Shown here: piece after piece, positions 7,407 through 16,764 of the stretch | How the letters are laid out: every line of letters starts with the position of its first letter | Numbering within the stretch: the first letter of the stretch is position 1 | Notes under the pieces: generated by a model | Database searches by the model: none | What the model saw: only the letters and a program-made list of their open reading frames with translations | What the model was told of the DNA's origin: nothing | Source of the DNA: Acinetobacter rathckeae | Lineage (GTDB): Bacteria; Pseudomonadota; Gammaproteobacteria; Pseudomonadales; Moraxellaceae | DNA: 45,190 bases | Assembly (NCBI RefSeq): GCF_015627125.1 | Contig: NZ_VTDO01000012.1 | Span: 1-45,190, forward strand | Reading direction: 5' to 3' | Position numbers and translations under genes: made by a program

Positions 7407-8258
7407 ATGCAGGGTATAGATTTACATACGCATAGTAATATTTCTGATGGTGCTTTGTCCCCCGAGGCGCTTGTAGAAAAAGCTGCTCATTTAGGGGTTC
7501 ATACGTTGGCACTCACAGACCATGACTCGATGGACGGTGTGCAACGTGCAATAGATGCATCGACTGAGCATGACATAAAAATCATTACAGGTGTAGAAAT
7601 TTCAAGCCAATGGTCACGCCCAAGCACCAATAAAAAATATGGTGTGCATATTGTGGCGTTAAACATGCAGCATGTCGAATGTTTAGAAGTAGTATTATGT
7701 ACGCAAAAGCGTGTGCGTGCTGAAAGGGCACAGCTGATCTGTGAAAAATTAGAAAAAGTACTCAAACATGATTTCTATAGTGAAGTGTTAAGTCGTGTAG
7801 ATGGGCAAGCAGATCATATTACCCGTAATCATATTGCACAGGCTTTGTTGGAAAATAGGGTGGTGAACCGCCTGCAACAAGCCTTTGATCGCTTTTTAAA
7901 AGAAGGCAAGCCTGCGTATGTGGGTTTAAATTGGATTGACTTGGCACAGACCATTCAAACCATTCATGAGGCTAAAGGCATCGCCATACTTGCACACCCA
8001 ACACGTTATGGTTTATCTGCAACGAATATTCGTTATTTAATGGCGTTGTTTCACCAGTTGGGAGGCGATGCGGTAGAGTTGCCTCCACGTACTGAAACCG
8101 CTTCTACACGGCAAATGATAGATCGTTTAATTACACAATATGGTTTTGATGTATCTATTGGCAGTGACTTTCACGGTGACCATATGCCGTGGGCAAAGTT
8201 GGGTCAAACGCCTGTGTTGAAAGATGGACAAGTCGGCGTTTGGGAAAGGTTTAATTAG
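7407..8258 (+). CDS. PHP-domain phosphoesterase (RNase AM / YciV-like)
   Basis: A 283-residue metal-dependent phosphoesterase of the PHP superfamily. Metal-binding motifs are clear: DLHTHSNISDG near the N-terminus, LTDHDSMDG at about 37-45, GVEIS at about 62, AHPTRYG at about 197 and GSDFHGD near 252. The architecture matches YciV/TrpH proteins, now known as RNase AM, a 5'-3' exonuclease that matures rRNA 5' ends and also hydrolyses 3',5'-nucleotide bisphosphates. In many genomes it is divergent from yciB, as here. Its stop codon overlaps the stop of the convergent bestrophin gene (8255-8258). Confidence 0.9.
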   Translation: MQGIDLHTHSNISDGALSPEALVEKAAHLGVHTLALTDHDSMDGVQRAIDASTEHDIKIITGVEISSQWSRPSTNKKYGVHIVALNMQHVECLEVVLCTQKRVRAERAQLICEKLEKVLKHDFYSEVLSRVDGQADHITRNHIAQALLENRVVNRLQQAFDRFLKEGKPAYVGLNWIDLAQTIQTIHEAKGIAILAHPTRYGLSATNIRYLMALFHQLGGDAVELPPRTETASTRQMIDRLITQYGFDVSIGSDFHGDHMPWAKLGQTPVLKDGQVGVWERFN

Positions 8259-9166
8259 TGTAAATTGTGCTTATCTAGTGCAATGGTGGGTGGTAGAGGT
8301 TGTTTGAGTGAGGTGAGTAGCTCTCGCTCTATGAGTCTTACAATAGAGTCGAGTGGTAAGTCGTTATCTTGTTTACCAAAAGGTTCTTCGAGCTCTGCCC
8401 CGAGTTTATCTAGACCTAAAAACATATAAGCCAACAAGCCAACCAAAATGGGTGTCCAAATACCTAATACACTGCCTAAACTAAAGGGCAGTAGAAAACA
8501 AAAACTATAAACAGCACGGTTTAATAACACGGCATAGGCATAAGGAAGTGGTGTACCTGCAATGCGGTCGCAACCTGCTTGCACCGCACCGAGTTCAATA
8601 ATATGGTTGTTGAGTTGAGTATATAAAATATCGCTGAGCTCACCTGCTTTGTATGCTTCAAAGAGTTCTTTTTGCATTAAGCTCAGCATATATTGCGGTG
8701 CATTGATGTGGTCTTTTAAGTCGTTGACGGCTTCTGTGCTGAGGGCAACACGTTCTAAATAATGCTCTAAGTCGGCGGTTTGTTGGCGTAAGCGGTCACG
8801 TAATACATTGGTAAAACAGATTAAATGATGCAATGTTCGTTCACGTCGTGGTGTTGATAAGATATGACTGTCACGGTCTATGTGGCGTGTGGTGGCAATG
8901 AGTGCTCCCCACAGTTTACGCCCTTCCCACCAACGGTCATAACTGGCATTATTACGAAACCCTAAAAAAATAGAAAGAATAATACCAAATACGGTAAAGC
9001 CAAGAGCAGGCACTTGTGGGACATCAATATGGTGCTGATAAGACAAGAATGTGGCTACACCAGAAATGAGCATTAAAATCATCAGTTCTGGAATGACTTT
9101 AGGCAAAATTGTGCCATGCCATGAAAATAACAGCTGAATAATATTATTTTTATCTCTGACAATCAT
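8255..9166 (-). CDS. Bestrophin-like (RFP-TM) membrane channel
   Basis: A 303-residue protein of the bacterial bestrophin family (YneE-like). The N-terminal membrane helices contain ALGFTVFGIILSIFLGFRNNASYDRWWEGRKLWG (residues about 53-86), the signature region with FRNN and RWWEGR. Two later helices (about 215-250) are followed by DKLGAELEEPFGKQDNDLPLDSIVRLIERELL, the conserved cytoplasmic neck segment. Bacterial members form pentameric channels; one studied homologue conducts cations. It is a single gene, convergent and overlapping by 4 bases with the PHP gene. Ion selectivity here is unknown. Confidence 0.92.
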   Translation of the reverse strand: MIVRDKNNIIQLLFSWHGTILPKVIPELMILMLISGVATFLSYQHHIDVPQVPALGFTVFGIILSIFLGFRNNASYDRWWEGRKLWGALIATTRHIDRDSHILSTPRRERTLHHLICFTNVLRDRLRQQTADLEHYLERVALSTEAVNDLKDHINAPQYMLSLMQKELFEAYKAGELSDILYTQLNNHIIELGAVQAGCDRIAGTPLPYAYAVLLNRAVYSFCFLLPFSLGSVLGIWTPILVGLLAYMFLGLDKLGAELEEPFGKQDNDLPLDSIVRLIERELLTSLKQPLPPTIALDKHNLH

Positions 9167-9189
9167 ATTTCAAATCTTTGCGTTGTGCT

Positions 9190-9888
9190 TTATATGAGTT
9201 GATGCTCTGCAAAAGAGAATGAACCTGTTGGTGAAATAATGCAATGGTCAATCAGCTGTATTTCTACTAAGGTGCAGATCTGTTGAATATTTTGGGTGAG
9301 TTGATGGTCTGCTTCAGAGGGTTGTGCATGCCCAAAAGGGTGGGTATGACAAATCACAATTTGTGAGGCATGCTGTGCAACAATATGCCGTGTAAATTGA
9401 TTGCTTGAAAATTGGCATTGATTGATGCTGCCATAAAACAGAATACTAAAATCAAGTTTGCACAGGTCAGCATCTAAACACAGTACGGCAAAGACTTCTT
9501 GTTTTTCCCCTTGTAGTTGATAACGTAAAAAATCGATGACTTTTTTAGATGCATCAAAAGGTTTTTTTGCCAAGGTATAGTCTTGTTCAATATAACGCCG
9601 TCCAAGTTCTTTAACTGCCATTAGCTGTGCATATTTGGTGTGACCAATACCGTGAAAGGTGGTGAGCTGTTCTAAAGTACAGTCAAAAATGGGGTTAAGA
9701 CCACCAAAGTGCTGAATGAGTTGCCGAGCAAGGCTCACCGCGGAATGTTGTTGCGAGCCTGAGCGTAAAAAAATGGCTAAGAGTTCAGCATCAGATAAAC
9801 TTTGTGGCCCTTGTTTGAGTAGACGCTCTCTCGGACGTTCTTGCTCTGGCCACGAATGAATGGGTGATGTCGTACGATAATTGCTCAT
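9190..9888 (-). CDS. radC: RadC family JAB-domain protein
   Basis: A 232-residue protein. The N-terminal helix-hairpin-helix part begins with WPEQERPRERLLKQGPQSLSDAELLAIFLRSG, typical of RadC. The C-terminal JAB/MPN-like metal-binding domain carries the HTHPFGHAQPSEAD motif near residues 182-195 (usually HNHPSG.xxPSxxD). The His pair and the Ser/Asp are kept, while the middle of the motif is variant. RadC was once thought to be a DNA-repair protein; its true role is unsettled. It is divergent from coaBC, an arrangement also found in E. coli (radC-dfp). Confidence 0.93.
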   Translation of the reverse strand: MSNYRTTSPIHSWPEQERPRERLLKQGPQSLSDAELLAIFLRSGSQQHSAVSLARQLIQHFGGLNPIFDCTLEQLTTFHGIGHTKYAQLMAVKELGRRYIEQDYTLAKKPFDASKKVIDFLRYQLQGEKQEVFAVLCLDADLCKLDFSILFYGSINQCQFSSNQFTRHIVAQHASQIVICHTHPFGHAQPSEADHQLTQNIQQICTLVEIQLIDHCIISPTGSFSFAEHQLI

Positions 9889-9946
9889 GTGATTTGGCGG
9901 TTTATGTGCTTGGGTGACGGCTTATTTAATGCTATTGTGAGCCACA

Positions 9947-11233
9947 GTGCAAGATGAGTTGCAATGGGTGAGTGGTTTGAATCAAGATATAAATTTCAGT
10001 AAAAACATCGTATTGGCTGTTACAGGTGGGATTGCTGCCTATAAGAGTGCCATTTTGGTTCGCCGTCTAAAAGATTACGGCTTTAACGTGCGTGTGGTGA
10101 TGACCAAAGGGGCACAAGCTTTTGTTACACCGTTAACTTTCCAAGCACTCTCTGGTAATCCTGTACATACCACTTTACTTGACCCTGAAGCAGAAGCGGG
10201 TATGGGGCATATAGAGCTTGCTCGTTGGGCAGATTTGCTACTGGTTGCACCTGCAAGTTGTGATGTGATTGCAAAATTGGCTCAAGGCTTGGCTGATGAT
10301 TTACTTTCTACAGTATATCTGGCCACTAAAGCACCTGTATGGGTTGCTCCTGCTATGAATAAGCAAATGTGGGCAGCGAAAGCCACACAACGAAATTTAA
10401 ATACGTTGAATACAGATGGCGTGCATGTGATTGTACCCGATGCTGGTGTACAAGCGTGTGGTGATGTTGGTTTAGGGCGTATGCCAGAACCTGAGCTTTT
10501 AGCAGAGCAAGTTTATTTGTATTTTCAGCAAAAACAACGTGATTTAGCCAAAAGATTTGGTTTGTTGGCAGGAAAACGTGTGGTGATTACTGCAGGGCCG
10601 ACCCGTGAAGCCATAGACCCTGTACGTTATATTTCAAACCATAGTACAGGCAAAATGGGCTTTGCTTTGGCAACAGCATGTTATGCTGCTGGTGCTGAAG
10701 TAGATTTAATTGCAGGGCCTGTGAGCTTATCTACGCCACACGGTGTTACACGTCATAATGTGACTTCTGCCAGTGCAATGCTTGAAAAAAGTCTAGCTTG
10801 TATAGACGTAGGTTGTGATGTGTTTATTGCAACAGCTGCAGTTGCAGATTATAGAGTGGCAGAAGTTGCGACACAAAAAATTAAAAAATCGGGTGATACT
10901 TTAGCCATTGATTTACTTAAAAACCCAGACATTGTGGCTACCATTGCCAAGCAACCTAAACGCCCGTTTATGGTCGGCTTTGCCGCAGAAACACAGCATG
11001 TTGAAGACTATGCCAATAAAAAACTAGTGGCGAAAAAATTAGATATGATTGCCTGTAACGATGTCTCTAGAGCCGATATTGGTTTTGCGTCAGATCACAA
11101 TGCCATGGTGGTCTTTTTTGCACAGCAATATGCGATGCCTGCTCAAACCCTACAGCGTGCACCGAAACTAGAGATTGCACAGCAATTGGTTGAGGCGATA
11201 TCAATGGCATTACAACAACATAAACGACCATAG
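9947..11233 (+). CDS. coaBC: Bifunctional phosphopantothenoylcysteine decarboxylase/synthetase
   Basis: A 428-residue CoA-pathway enzyme. The N-terminal flavoprotein domain (CoaC, residues 1 to about 200) contains VTGGIAAYKSAILVRRLKDYG, the GHIELARWADLLLVAPAS catalytic-His region and the PAMNKQMW substrate motif. The C-terminal synthetase (CoaB) has AGPTREAIDPVRYISNHSTGKMGFALA and the FIATAAVADYRV and KIKKSG segments. It joins cysteine to 4'-phosphopantothenate and decarboxylates the product. The start is GTG at 9947, as no in-frame ATG exists before the conserved domain. A GTG at 9968 is an alternative start. It converges on the MATE gene. Confidence 0.95.
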   Translation: MQDELQWVSGLNQDINFSKNIVLAVTGGIAAYKSAILVRRLKDYGFNVRVVMTKGAQAFVTPLTFQALSGNPVHTTLLDPEAEAGMGHIELARWADLLLVAPASCDVIAKLAQGLADDLLSTVYLATKAPVWVAPAMNKQMWAAKATQRNLNTLNTDGVHVIVPDAGVQACGDVGLGRMPEPELLAEQVYLYFQQKQRDLAKRFGLLAGKRVVITAGPTREAIDPVRYISNHSTGKMGFALATACYAAGAEVDLIAGPVSLSTPHGVTRHNVTSASAMLEKSLACIDVGCDVFIATAAVADYRVAEVATQKIKKSGDTLAIDLLKNPDIVATIAKQPKRPFMVGFAAETQHVEDYANKKLVAKKLDMIACNDVSRADIGFASDHNAMVVFFAQQYAMPAQTLQRAPKLEIAQQLVEAISMALQQHKRP

Positions 11234-11246
11234 CAAGAAGCTATGG
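11228..11246. terminator. Hairpin between convergent coaBC and MATE genes
   Basis: CCATAGC pairs with GCTATGG around AAGAA, spanning both stop codons. No T-run follows on either strand, so it may only pause or protect the converging transcripts. Confidence 0.45.
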
Positions 11247-12596
11247 CGTGTGTTGCTGTATGACTTGTTTATTGGTGATGTAGAGTCGACTGAGTAGTAA
11301 AATACAGGCAATTAGTAATCCGATATTTAAACTGAACCAAATGGCTTCAGGGCCATGAACTGAGTAACGAATCCAATAGATACTTAGTGGCATACTAATG
11401 CCCCAATATGAAATGAGCGTGACCCACATAGACGAGCGGGTATCTTGCATGCCTCGTAAACAGCCTGCTGCACTGACTTGCAGGGCGTCGAGCAGTTGAT
11501 AACTAATACAAAAGTACAGTAAAGATAATGTAATTTGAGCAACACGTAGGTCATGGGTATACAGTGCGGTAATCTGCTCTTTAAAAACAGCAATAATCAC
11601 CATGGTGATACAGGCAGAACAGGTGGCTGTAACCAGTCCCACATGTTGTACTTTTTTCATGGCATCCCAGTTCTTTTCACCATAATACGTACCTACACGA
11701 ATCGTTAAGGCAATCGATAGTGACATGGGAATCATAAATAATTGAGATGTGACAGAAATGGCAATCTGATGTGCCGCCACGACAGTGTCCCCCAAAGTGC
11801 TTAAAATAATCGCACCTGATGAAAACACACTCACTTCAAAAAAAACAGCAAGGCCAATAGGTACACCCAATACAATAATCTTTTTTGCGATCACAGGGTT
11901 AAATCTATCCCAACGTGTAAACAGCTGATCATTGTGGTAGGTTTCAGCTTTTGAAATATAGGTGGCTAATGTAAAGAACATGAGCCATTGTAAGATGGCT
12001 GTAGCAACGCCACCACCTGCACTGCCTAGTGCGGGGAAAGGGCCCATGCCATACATAAACACACAGTTCAGCGGAATAAGTACAACTAAAGAAAGTAGAC
12101 TAATGGCCGTGACTGGACGAGGGTGACCAAGCGCTTCAGAGTAACAACGCAAAGAGGTATACATGCACACTGCTGGCATACCAAATGCAATAGAACGTAA
12201 AAATAGGCTGACTTTGGCTTGTAGGTCGAGTGGCACTTTAAATGCAGACAGCATCAATGGCATGAGTTGTAAAACAAAAAAGGCAAAAATACCCAGTCCC
12301 GCAGAAAGCCATAGTGATTGTCTAACAATATAGGCAATATTTTGGCGTTGTTTTGCCCCAATCGCTTCAGCAATTAAAGGTGTGGTCGCAATGACAATAC
12401 TGGCCGACAGTAACATAATTGGAATCCAAATTCCGACACCAATGGCGATTGCGGCAAGGTCTGCTGCTGAAATTTGCCCTGCCATGATGGTGTCAATTAA
12501 ACCTAGCCCTGCTTGAGAGAATTGGGTCATTAAAATTGGAATCATGAGTGCCAATAATTTTTTGAGTTCAGTGCGAAAGCTCGCAGCCTGTGTCAT
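11241..12596 (-). CDS. abeM: MATE-family multidrug efflux pump, AbeM-like
   Basis: A 451-residue protein with twelve predicted membrane helices in two MATE halves. The N-terminal LLALMIPILMTQFSQAGLGLIDTIMAG is the NorM-type TM1 signature. TM7 begins the second half (VLGVPIGLAVFFEVSVFSSGAIILSTLG). Length and sequence resemble AbeM of Acinetobacter baumannii, a proton-driven exporter of fluoroquinolones, aminoglycosides and cationic dyes. The specific symbol rests on memory of that protein, while the family call is firm. The gene stands alone. An extended -10 (TGC-TATATT on the minus strand, TATATT at 12684-12689) may be its promoter, giving a leader of about 80 nt. Confidence 0.9.
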   Translation of the reverse strand: MTQAASFRTELKKLLALMIPILMTQFSQAGLGLIDTIMAGQISAADLAAIAIGVGIWIPIMLLSASIVIATTPLIAEAIGAKQRQNIAYIVRQSLWLSAGLGIFAFFVLQLMPLMLSAFKVPLDLQAKVSLFLRSIAFGMPAVCMYTSLRCYSEALGHPRPVTAISLLSLVVLIPLNCVFMYGMGPFPALGSAGGGVATAILQWLMFFTLATYISKAETYHNDQLFTRWDRFNPVIAKKIIVLGVPIGLAVFFEVSVFSSGAIILSTLGDTVVAAHQIAISVTSQLFMIPMSLSIALTIRVGTYYGEKNWDAMKKVQHVGLVTATCSACITMVIIAVFKEQITALYTHDLRVAQITLSLLYFCISYQLLDALQVSAAGCLRGMQDTRSSMWVTLISYWGISMPLSIYWIRYSVHGPEAIWFSLNIGLLIACILLLSRLYITNKQVIQQHTP

Positions 12597-12830
12597 ACAA
12601 AGTACTCTTATATTGCGGTCGTGGTTTTGTAATAACTAAAGCACCCAGTAGGCACTTAAATTGTTGTGATTTAAACAGGTGGCAATATAGCAAAATCTCA
12701 TTCAAAAAACTGCTTTTACCTGAGCAAAGCGTTTAATTGCGACAAGATTATTTTATTGTGACTGCCGCAATTGATAAGACAGCATGTTAATATTAACTTT
12801 GAAAAACCACCTTGTAATTGAGTTAAATTT

Positions 12831-13985
12831 TTGACTGTATTAAGCCCCCAAAGTATTCCGTTATCTTTGTATATCCACATGCCGTGGTGCGTAAAAAAAT
12901 GCCCATATTGTGACTTTAACTCACATACTGTGCCCGATGGAACATTGTCTTTAGATTTAGAGCAACAGTATTTAAAGGCATTGGTTGAAGACTTAAATAC
13001 ACAGCTTGAATATGTCCAAGGGCGTGCAATTGAAAGTGTTTTTATTGGTGGGGGGACGCCGTCGCTCATTTCTGCTCGTGGCTATGCATGGTTATTTGAG
13101 CAGATTAAAAGAAAAATCAATTTCACGGCAGACTGTGAAATTACCTTAGAAGCCAACCCTGGTACGCTAGAGCATCAACCTTTTGAAGACTACTTAAATG
13201 TAGGGGTCAACCGTTTGTCACTCGGAGTACAAACTTTTGATACGGTGCATTTAAAGAAACTGGGTCGTATTCACTCGGCTGATAATGCAACGGATGCCAT
13301 ACAAAAAGCCAAGCAAGCAGGTTTTCGCCGTGTAAATGTCGACTTAATGCATGGCTTACCTGAGCAAACCTGTGAGCAAGCATTATTTGATTTAAAACAA
13401 GCGGTAGAACATGGTGCAACACATATTTCTTGGTATCAACTGACCATTGAACCGAATACCGTTTTTTTCCGAACCCAACCCATTTTACCGCATGAAAACA
13501 CCTTAGAAGACATACAAGTCAAAGGCGAAGCCTATTTAACCGCTCAAGGTTTCAAACAGTACGAAGTATCTGCATGGCGAAAAGAAGCGCCATCTTTGCA
13601 TAATATGAATTATTGGCAGTTTGGTGACTATCTAGCCATAGGGGCGGGGGCACATGGTAAAGTGACTTTGCCTGATGGTGTTTATCGCTTTCAAAAAACG
13701 CGGTTGCCAAAAGACTACTTAGCACAAGTGCCTGCACCAAACCTTCAGTGGCAACAGATTGCTGCTGACGATATGCCTTTTGAATTTATGATGAATGTCT
13801 TACGTTTAAATGAAGGCATTCATGCACAAGCTTATACAGAGCGAACAGGGCTTTCTTTAGCTCATTTACAGCCCAAAATTAAGCAACTACAACAACAACA
13901 GCTACTTTGTGATGCTGCTGATGTATTGGCCTGTACGCGAAAAGGACATTTGTTTTTAAACAGCGTGTTAGAGCAGTTTTTATAG
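12831..13985 (+). CDS. hemW: Radical SAM haem chaperone HemW
   Basis: A 384-residue radical SAM protein. The cluster motif WCVKKCPYCDFNSH (CxxxCxxC) is near residues 19-32, followed by VFIGGGTPSLIS (SAM-binding GGTP) and the LEANPGTLE and VNRLSLGVQTF segments. This combination marks HemW rather than HemN, which has a longer N-terminus. HemW binds haem and delivers it to respiratory enzymes. The start must be the TTG at 12831: an in-frame stop lies at 12819-12821, and no ATG or GTG precedes the cluster motif. It converges on aroE 12 bases away. Confidence 0.93.
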   Translation: MTVLSPQSIPLSLYIHMPWCVKKCPYCDFNSHTVPDGTLSLDLEQQYLKALVEDLNTQLEYVQGRAIESVFIGGGTPSLISARGYAWLFEQIKRKINFTADCEITLEANPGTLEHQPFEDYLNVGVNRLSLGVQTFDTVHLKKLGRIHSADNATDAIQKAKQAGFRRVNVDLMHGLPEQTCEQALFDLKQAVEHGATHISWYQLTIEPNTVFFRTQPILPHENTLEDIQVKGEAYLTAQGFKQYEVSAWRKEAPSLHNMNYWQFGDYLAIGAGAHGKVTLPDGVYRFQKTRLPKDYLAQVPAPNLQWQQIAADDMPFEFMMNVLRLNEGIHAQAYTERTGLSLAHLQPKIKQLQQQQLLCDAADVLACTRKGHLFLNSVLEQFL

Positions 13986-13997
13986 CGTGCCATGCCG

Positions 13998-14801
13998 TTA
14001 CTTTAAGCTTAAAAAGTCTGCTAAATTTGGTTTGCAACCATTCCAAATTTCAAAGGAAACAATCGCTTGACCCACAAGCATGCCAAAACCATCGCTGTAG
14101 GGAATGCCACGTTGTTCAGCCTGTGCTAAAAATGTAGATGGTTTGCCATAGGCCATTTCATAGGCGTGGCTAAATTGCAGTGTATCGGGGAGTACTAATG
14201 CATCACCTGACAGCGAAGCAGAAGTTGCGTTAATGACTAAATCAAATTCACCTGCCAAGTCATCTAAAGCACATGCATTGAGCGTTGTCGAGCCGACTTG
14301 GTTTTTAAGGTCTGCAACCAGTTGAGTTGCTCTTGTGAGCGTGCGATTGGCAATGACAATCTCTTGAGCACCTGCATGTGCGAGGGGGAGTACCACGCCA
14401 CGAGTTGCACCGCCTGCACCTAAAATGAGAATTTTTGCACCTTGTAAAGACCAACCAAGGGCGTGAATTGCATCAACTAAACCTTGTCCGTCAGTATTGT
14501 CGCCATAAATTTTCCCTTCTTTTGACCACAGTGTATTTACAGCTTTGGCTGCTTTTGCACGGTCAGTCAGTACATCACACAATAAAAAAGCATCTTCTTT
14601 AAAGGGCACAGTGACATTCATTCCTTGACCACCTTGTTTAAAAAATGCAAAAACAGTGGTTTTAAATGCAGGGACTTCTGAAAAAATTTTGTCGTAATCT
14701 AGTGTAATATTTAGTTTTTTTGCAAAGGCTTGATGTAATTCAGGCGAGCGCGAGTGTTGAATAGGGTTCCCAATCACTGCAAATTTTTTAGTTTGATTCA
14801 T
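13998..14801 (-). CDS. aroE: Shikimate dehydrogenase
   Basis: A 267-residue NADPH-dependent enzyme that reduces 3-dehydroshikimate to shikimate in aromatic amino acid synthesis. The N-terminal substrate domain has VIGNPIQHSRSPELHQAF and NVTVPFKEDAF, with the catalytic Lys in the latter. The cofactor domain has LGAGGATRGVVLPL, the NRT loop for NADPH specificity, and a C-terminal DGFGMLVGQAIVSFEIW. An in-frame ATG at 14834 would add eleven residues, but the family usually begins just before the FAVIGNP strand. Neither site has a good SD. Confidence 0.94.
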   Translation of the reverse strand: MNQTKKFAVIGNPIQHSRSPELHQAFAKKLNITLDYDKIFSEVPAFKTTVFAFFKQGGQGMNVTVPFKEDAFLLCDVLTDRAKAAKAVNTLWSKEGKIYGDNTDGQGLVDAIHALGWSLQGAKILILGAGGATRGVVLPLAHAGAQEIVIANRTLTRATQLVADLKNQVGSTTLNACALDDLAGEFDLVINATSASLSGDALVLPDTLQFSHAYEMAYGKPSTFLAQAEQRGIPYSDGFGMLVGQAIVSFEIWNGCKPNLADFLSLK

Positions 14802-14996
14802 AGACGGTACTTTAATGAATTGAATAAATTTCATGTAAACATATCATAACAAAAATACCGCCATAAAAACGATGGTTGTTGAATATTTGAGCGTATGATA
14901 GATTGTTATTTTTAATAATAAGTGAGATAAAATCGAAAGAAATAAGATGTTATGTAGATAAAAACAACAATCGAAACAATAAATTTGGAGTCAATA

Positions 14997-16490
14997 ATGT
15001 CAATAAGCCCAATCGAGCTACTAAAACAGAAAGTTACACCACAGATTGTAAGTGCCCAACAGCTAGAGATTGATGCAGATAAGAAAGCATCTTTACTCGC
15101 TCAGTTTTATCCTATTTTTTTGTCATTACTATATAAGTTCCCAGACAGAGTTGATGCGATTTTAGCGAATAAAGGCAGTGCTCTTGCGCATCTGTTTGCT
15201 GATGATGCACCCATTACGAAACAGTTGGTTCATCGTTTAGCAAGCCACCATAGTTTGCCGGATCAAACAGTAGTTTCATTACTTGATCAGTCCATTGTAC
15301 CGAGTATTGAAGCCATTAAAGATGAAGTTGGTCCGCATGGTTTTGCAGGTTATTTATCTGAGCATATGACCACAATTGCTAGCGCTTTTCCTGCATGGGC
15401 CTCAGGTCTACTATCTGCTTTGGGGTTAGGTGCAGTACTTGGAAGTGAAATAAAATCACAGCATGTCTATGCACAAAAAACAGATAAACCTATCAGTATT
15501 TTTAGAAAAATATTTCCGATTCTTGCATTAATTATTTTAGCAATTCTAGTCTTCTTCGGTTTAAGGTCATGCCAAAAACCGAATGAGCCTGTAACCAGTC
15601 CATCTACTGCAAGTGAGGCATCGTCAAGTGCTTCTGCGCCAAGTAATGCTTCTGATGTTGCAAAAACTACAGCACCCGCTTATTTGGCTTTAATATCAGG
15701 AAAAGAAAATACACTTCATTCGTGTGTGGCGAAAGTGGGTAATGATTCATTGGCAGTCAAGATTAAGTCTGCGATAGAAAAAGTATTTGGTGCCGCAATT
15801 TCAAATTGTAAGGTGATGGCAGACACAGCATATGCGACTGATTTGCCAAGTACGGCTCATTTAGAAGCCATTTTAACTGCGATTAATAAAGTTCCTGATG
15901 CAAGTTTTGAGTGGAAGGGTAATCAATTTTTTGTCAATGCGCCCAATAAGGCAGCACTTGCTACATTGGTAACTGAAATTAAGGGTCTTGCTCCAGATTT
16001 AGAGGTAACAGCGACTGTACCATTGAATGAAGAGCAATCTGTAAGTCAAAGTATTGATGACAGTAAACAGGCTTTAGCAAACTTAGGTCAACAAGCAAAA
16101 CTTGAAGATATTGCACATGCATTGAACTTGCAAATTATTAACTTCCCGACAGGTTCAAGAGATTTACCTGCGCGTAATAAAGAAATTTTAGACCAAGCGG
16201 TGACCTTGCTTAAAGATGTACCTCATGTGAAATTGATTGCCGATGGCTACACAGACTCGACAGGAAATGCAGAAGCCAATAAAAAGCTGTCTCAACGCCG
16301 TGCCCAATCTGTTGTAGACTACTTGGTTGAAAAGGGCATATCTGCTGATCGATTACAAGCTGTAGGCTATGGTGCAGATAACCCTGTGGCTGACAATGCC
16401 ACTGCAGAGGGACGTTTTAAGAACCGCCGTATTGAGTTTAAAGTGATTGATACTGCAAATGGGCAAACAGATGTTGTAAAAAGCCAATAA
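14997..16490 (+). CDS. OmpA-family protein with cytoplasmic N-terminal domain and inner-membrane anchor
   Basis: A 497-residue protein with unusual layout. Residues 1 to about 150 have no signal peptide and form a helical region ending in a Gly/Ala/Leu-rich stretch (SGLLSALGLGAVLGSE). One membrane helix lies near 172-190. A Ser/Ala/Pro-rich linker follows (about 195-225), then a region of about 140 residues that may be BON-like. The C-terminal OmpA domain (about 375-490) contains GYTDSTGNAEANKKLSQRRAQSV, whose Asp and Arg residues bind peptidoglycan. The protein probably spans the inner membrane once, with its OmpA domain in the periplasm. The ATG at 14997 has GGAG 6 nt upstream; a TTG at 14985 is less likely. 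A strong terminator follows. The function is not known. Confidence 0.85.
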   Translation: MSISPIELLKQKVTPQIVSAQQLEIDADKKASLLAQFYPIFLSLLYKFPDRVDAILANKGSALAHLFADDAPITKQLVHRLASHHSLPDQTVVSLLDQSIVPSIEAIKDEVGPHGFAGYLSEHMTTIASAFPAWASGLLSALGLGAVLGSEIKSQHVYAQKTDKPISIFRKIFPILALIILAILVFFGLRSCQKPNEPVTSPSTASEASSSASAPSNASDVAKTTAPAYLALISGKENTLHSCVAKVGNDSLAVKIKSAIEKVFGAAISNCKVMADTAYATDLPSTAHLEAILTAINKVPDASFEWKGNQFFVNAPNKAALATLVTEIKGLAPDLEVTATVPLNEEQSVSQSIDDSKQALANLGQQAKLEDIAHALNLQIINFPTGSRDLPARNKEILDQAVTLLKDVPHVKLIADGYTDSTGNAEANKKLSQRRAQSVVDYLVEKGISADRLQAVGYGADNPVADNATAEGRFKNRRIEFKVIDTANGQTDVVKSQ

Positions 16491-16504
16491 TTTTATATAT
16501 CAAT

Positions 16505-16534
16505 AAAAAATGCAGACCACGGTCTGCATTTTTT
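16505..16534 (+). terminator. Terminator after the OmpA-like gene
   Basis: ATGCAGACC (16510-16518) pairs with GGTCTGCAT, flanked by six A and six T. It is bidirectional in form and also ends the small minus-strand gene on its right. Confidence 0.9.
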
Positions 16535-16551
16535 ATTTAAATGGTCTTGAT

Positions 16552-16764
16552 TTATGGGTTACAGATGTCTTGCACTTTTTCAATGACAAATAATGATAAA
16601 AATAGGCAGATTGACAGCGCTAAAATGACACTGACAGTAATAGATACACTGTCAAATAACACATCATTACTATGCCTAAAAACAGAGCCGATTGCACTTA
16701 ACATCAGGGCTGTAGAAATTGTTGAGAGCGTCAGCCATTTATGTTGATGAAGATGCTTAAGCAT
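16552..16764 (-). CDS. Small two-helix membrane protein
   Basis: A 70-residue predicted protein. A basic N-terminus (MLKHLHQHKW) is followed by two hydrophobic segments, about residues 11-29 and 41-62, with a short polar loop between. This topology and the bidirectional terminator on its 3' side make it more believable than the overlapping plus-strand frame (16541-16747), which lacks any such pattern. A weak SD (AGGA) lies about 12 nt upstream. I recognise no family and assign no function. Confidence 0.5.
   Translation of the reverse strand: MLKHLHQHKWLTLSTISTALMLSAIGSVFRHSNDVLFDSVSITVSVILALSICLFLSLFVIEKVQDICNP

Noticed and set aside
16541..16747. 68-residue plus-strand frame after the OmpA-like gene
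   Set aside because: It begins within or right after the terminator, has no SD, and lacks the membrane pattern shown by the opposite strand.
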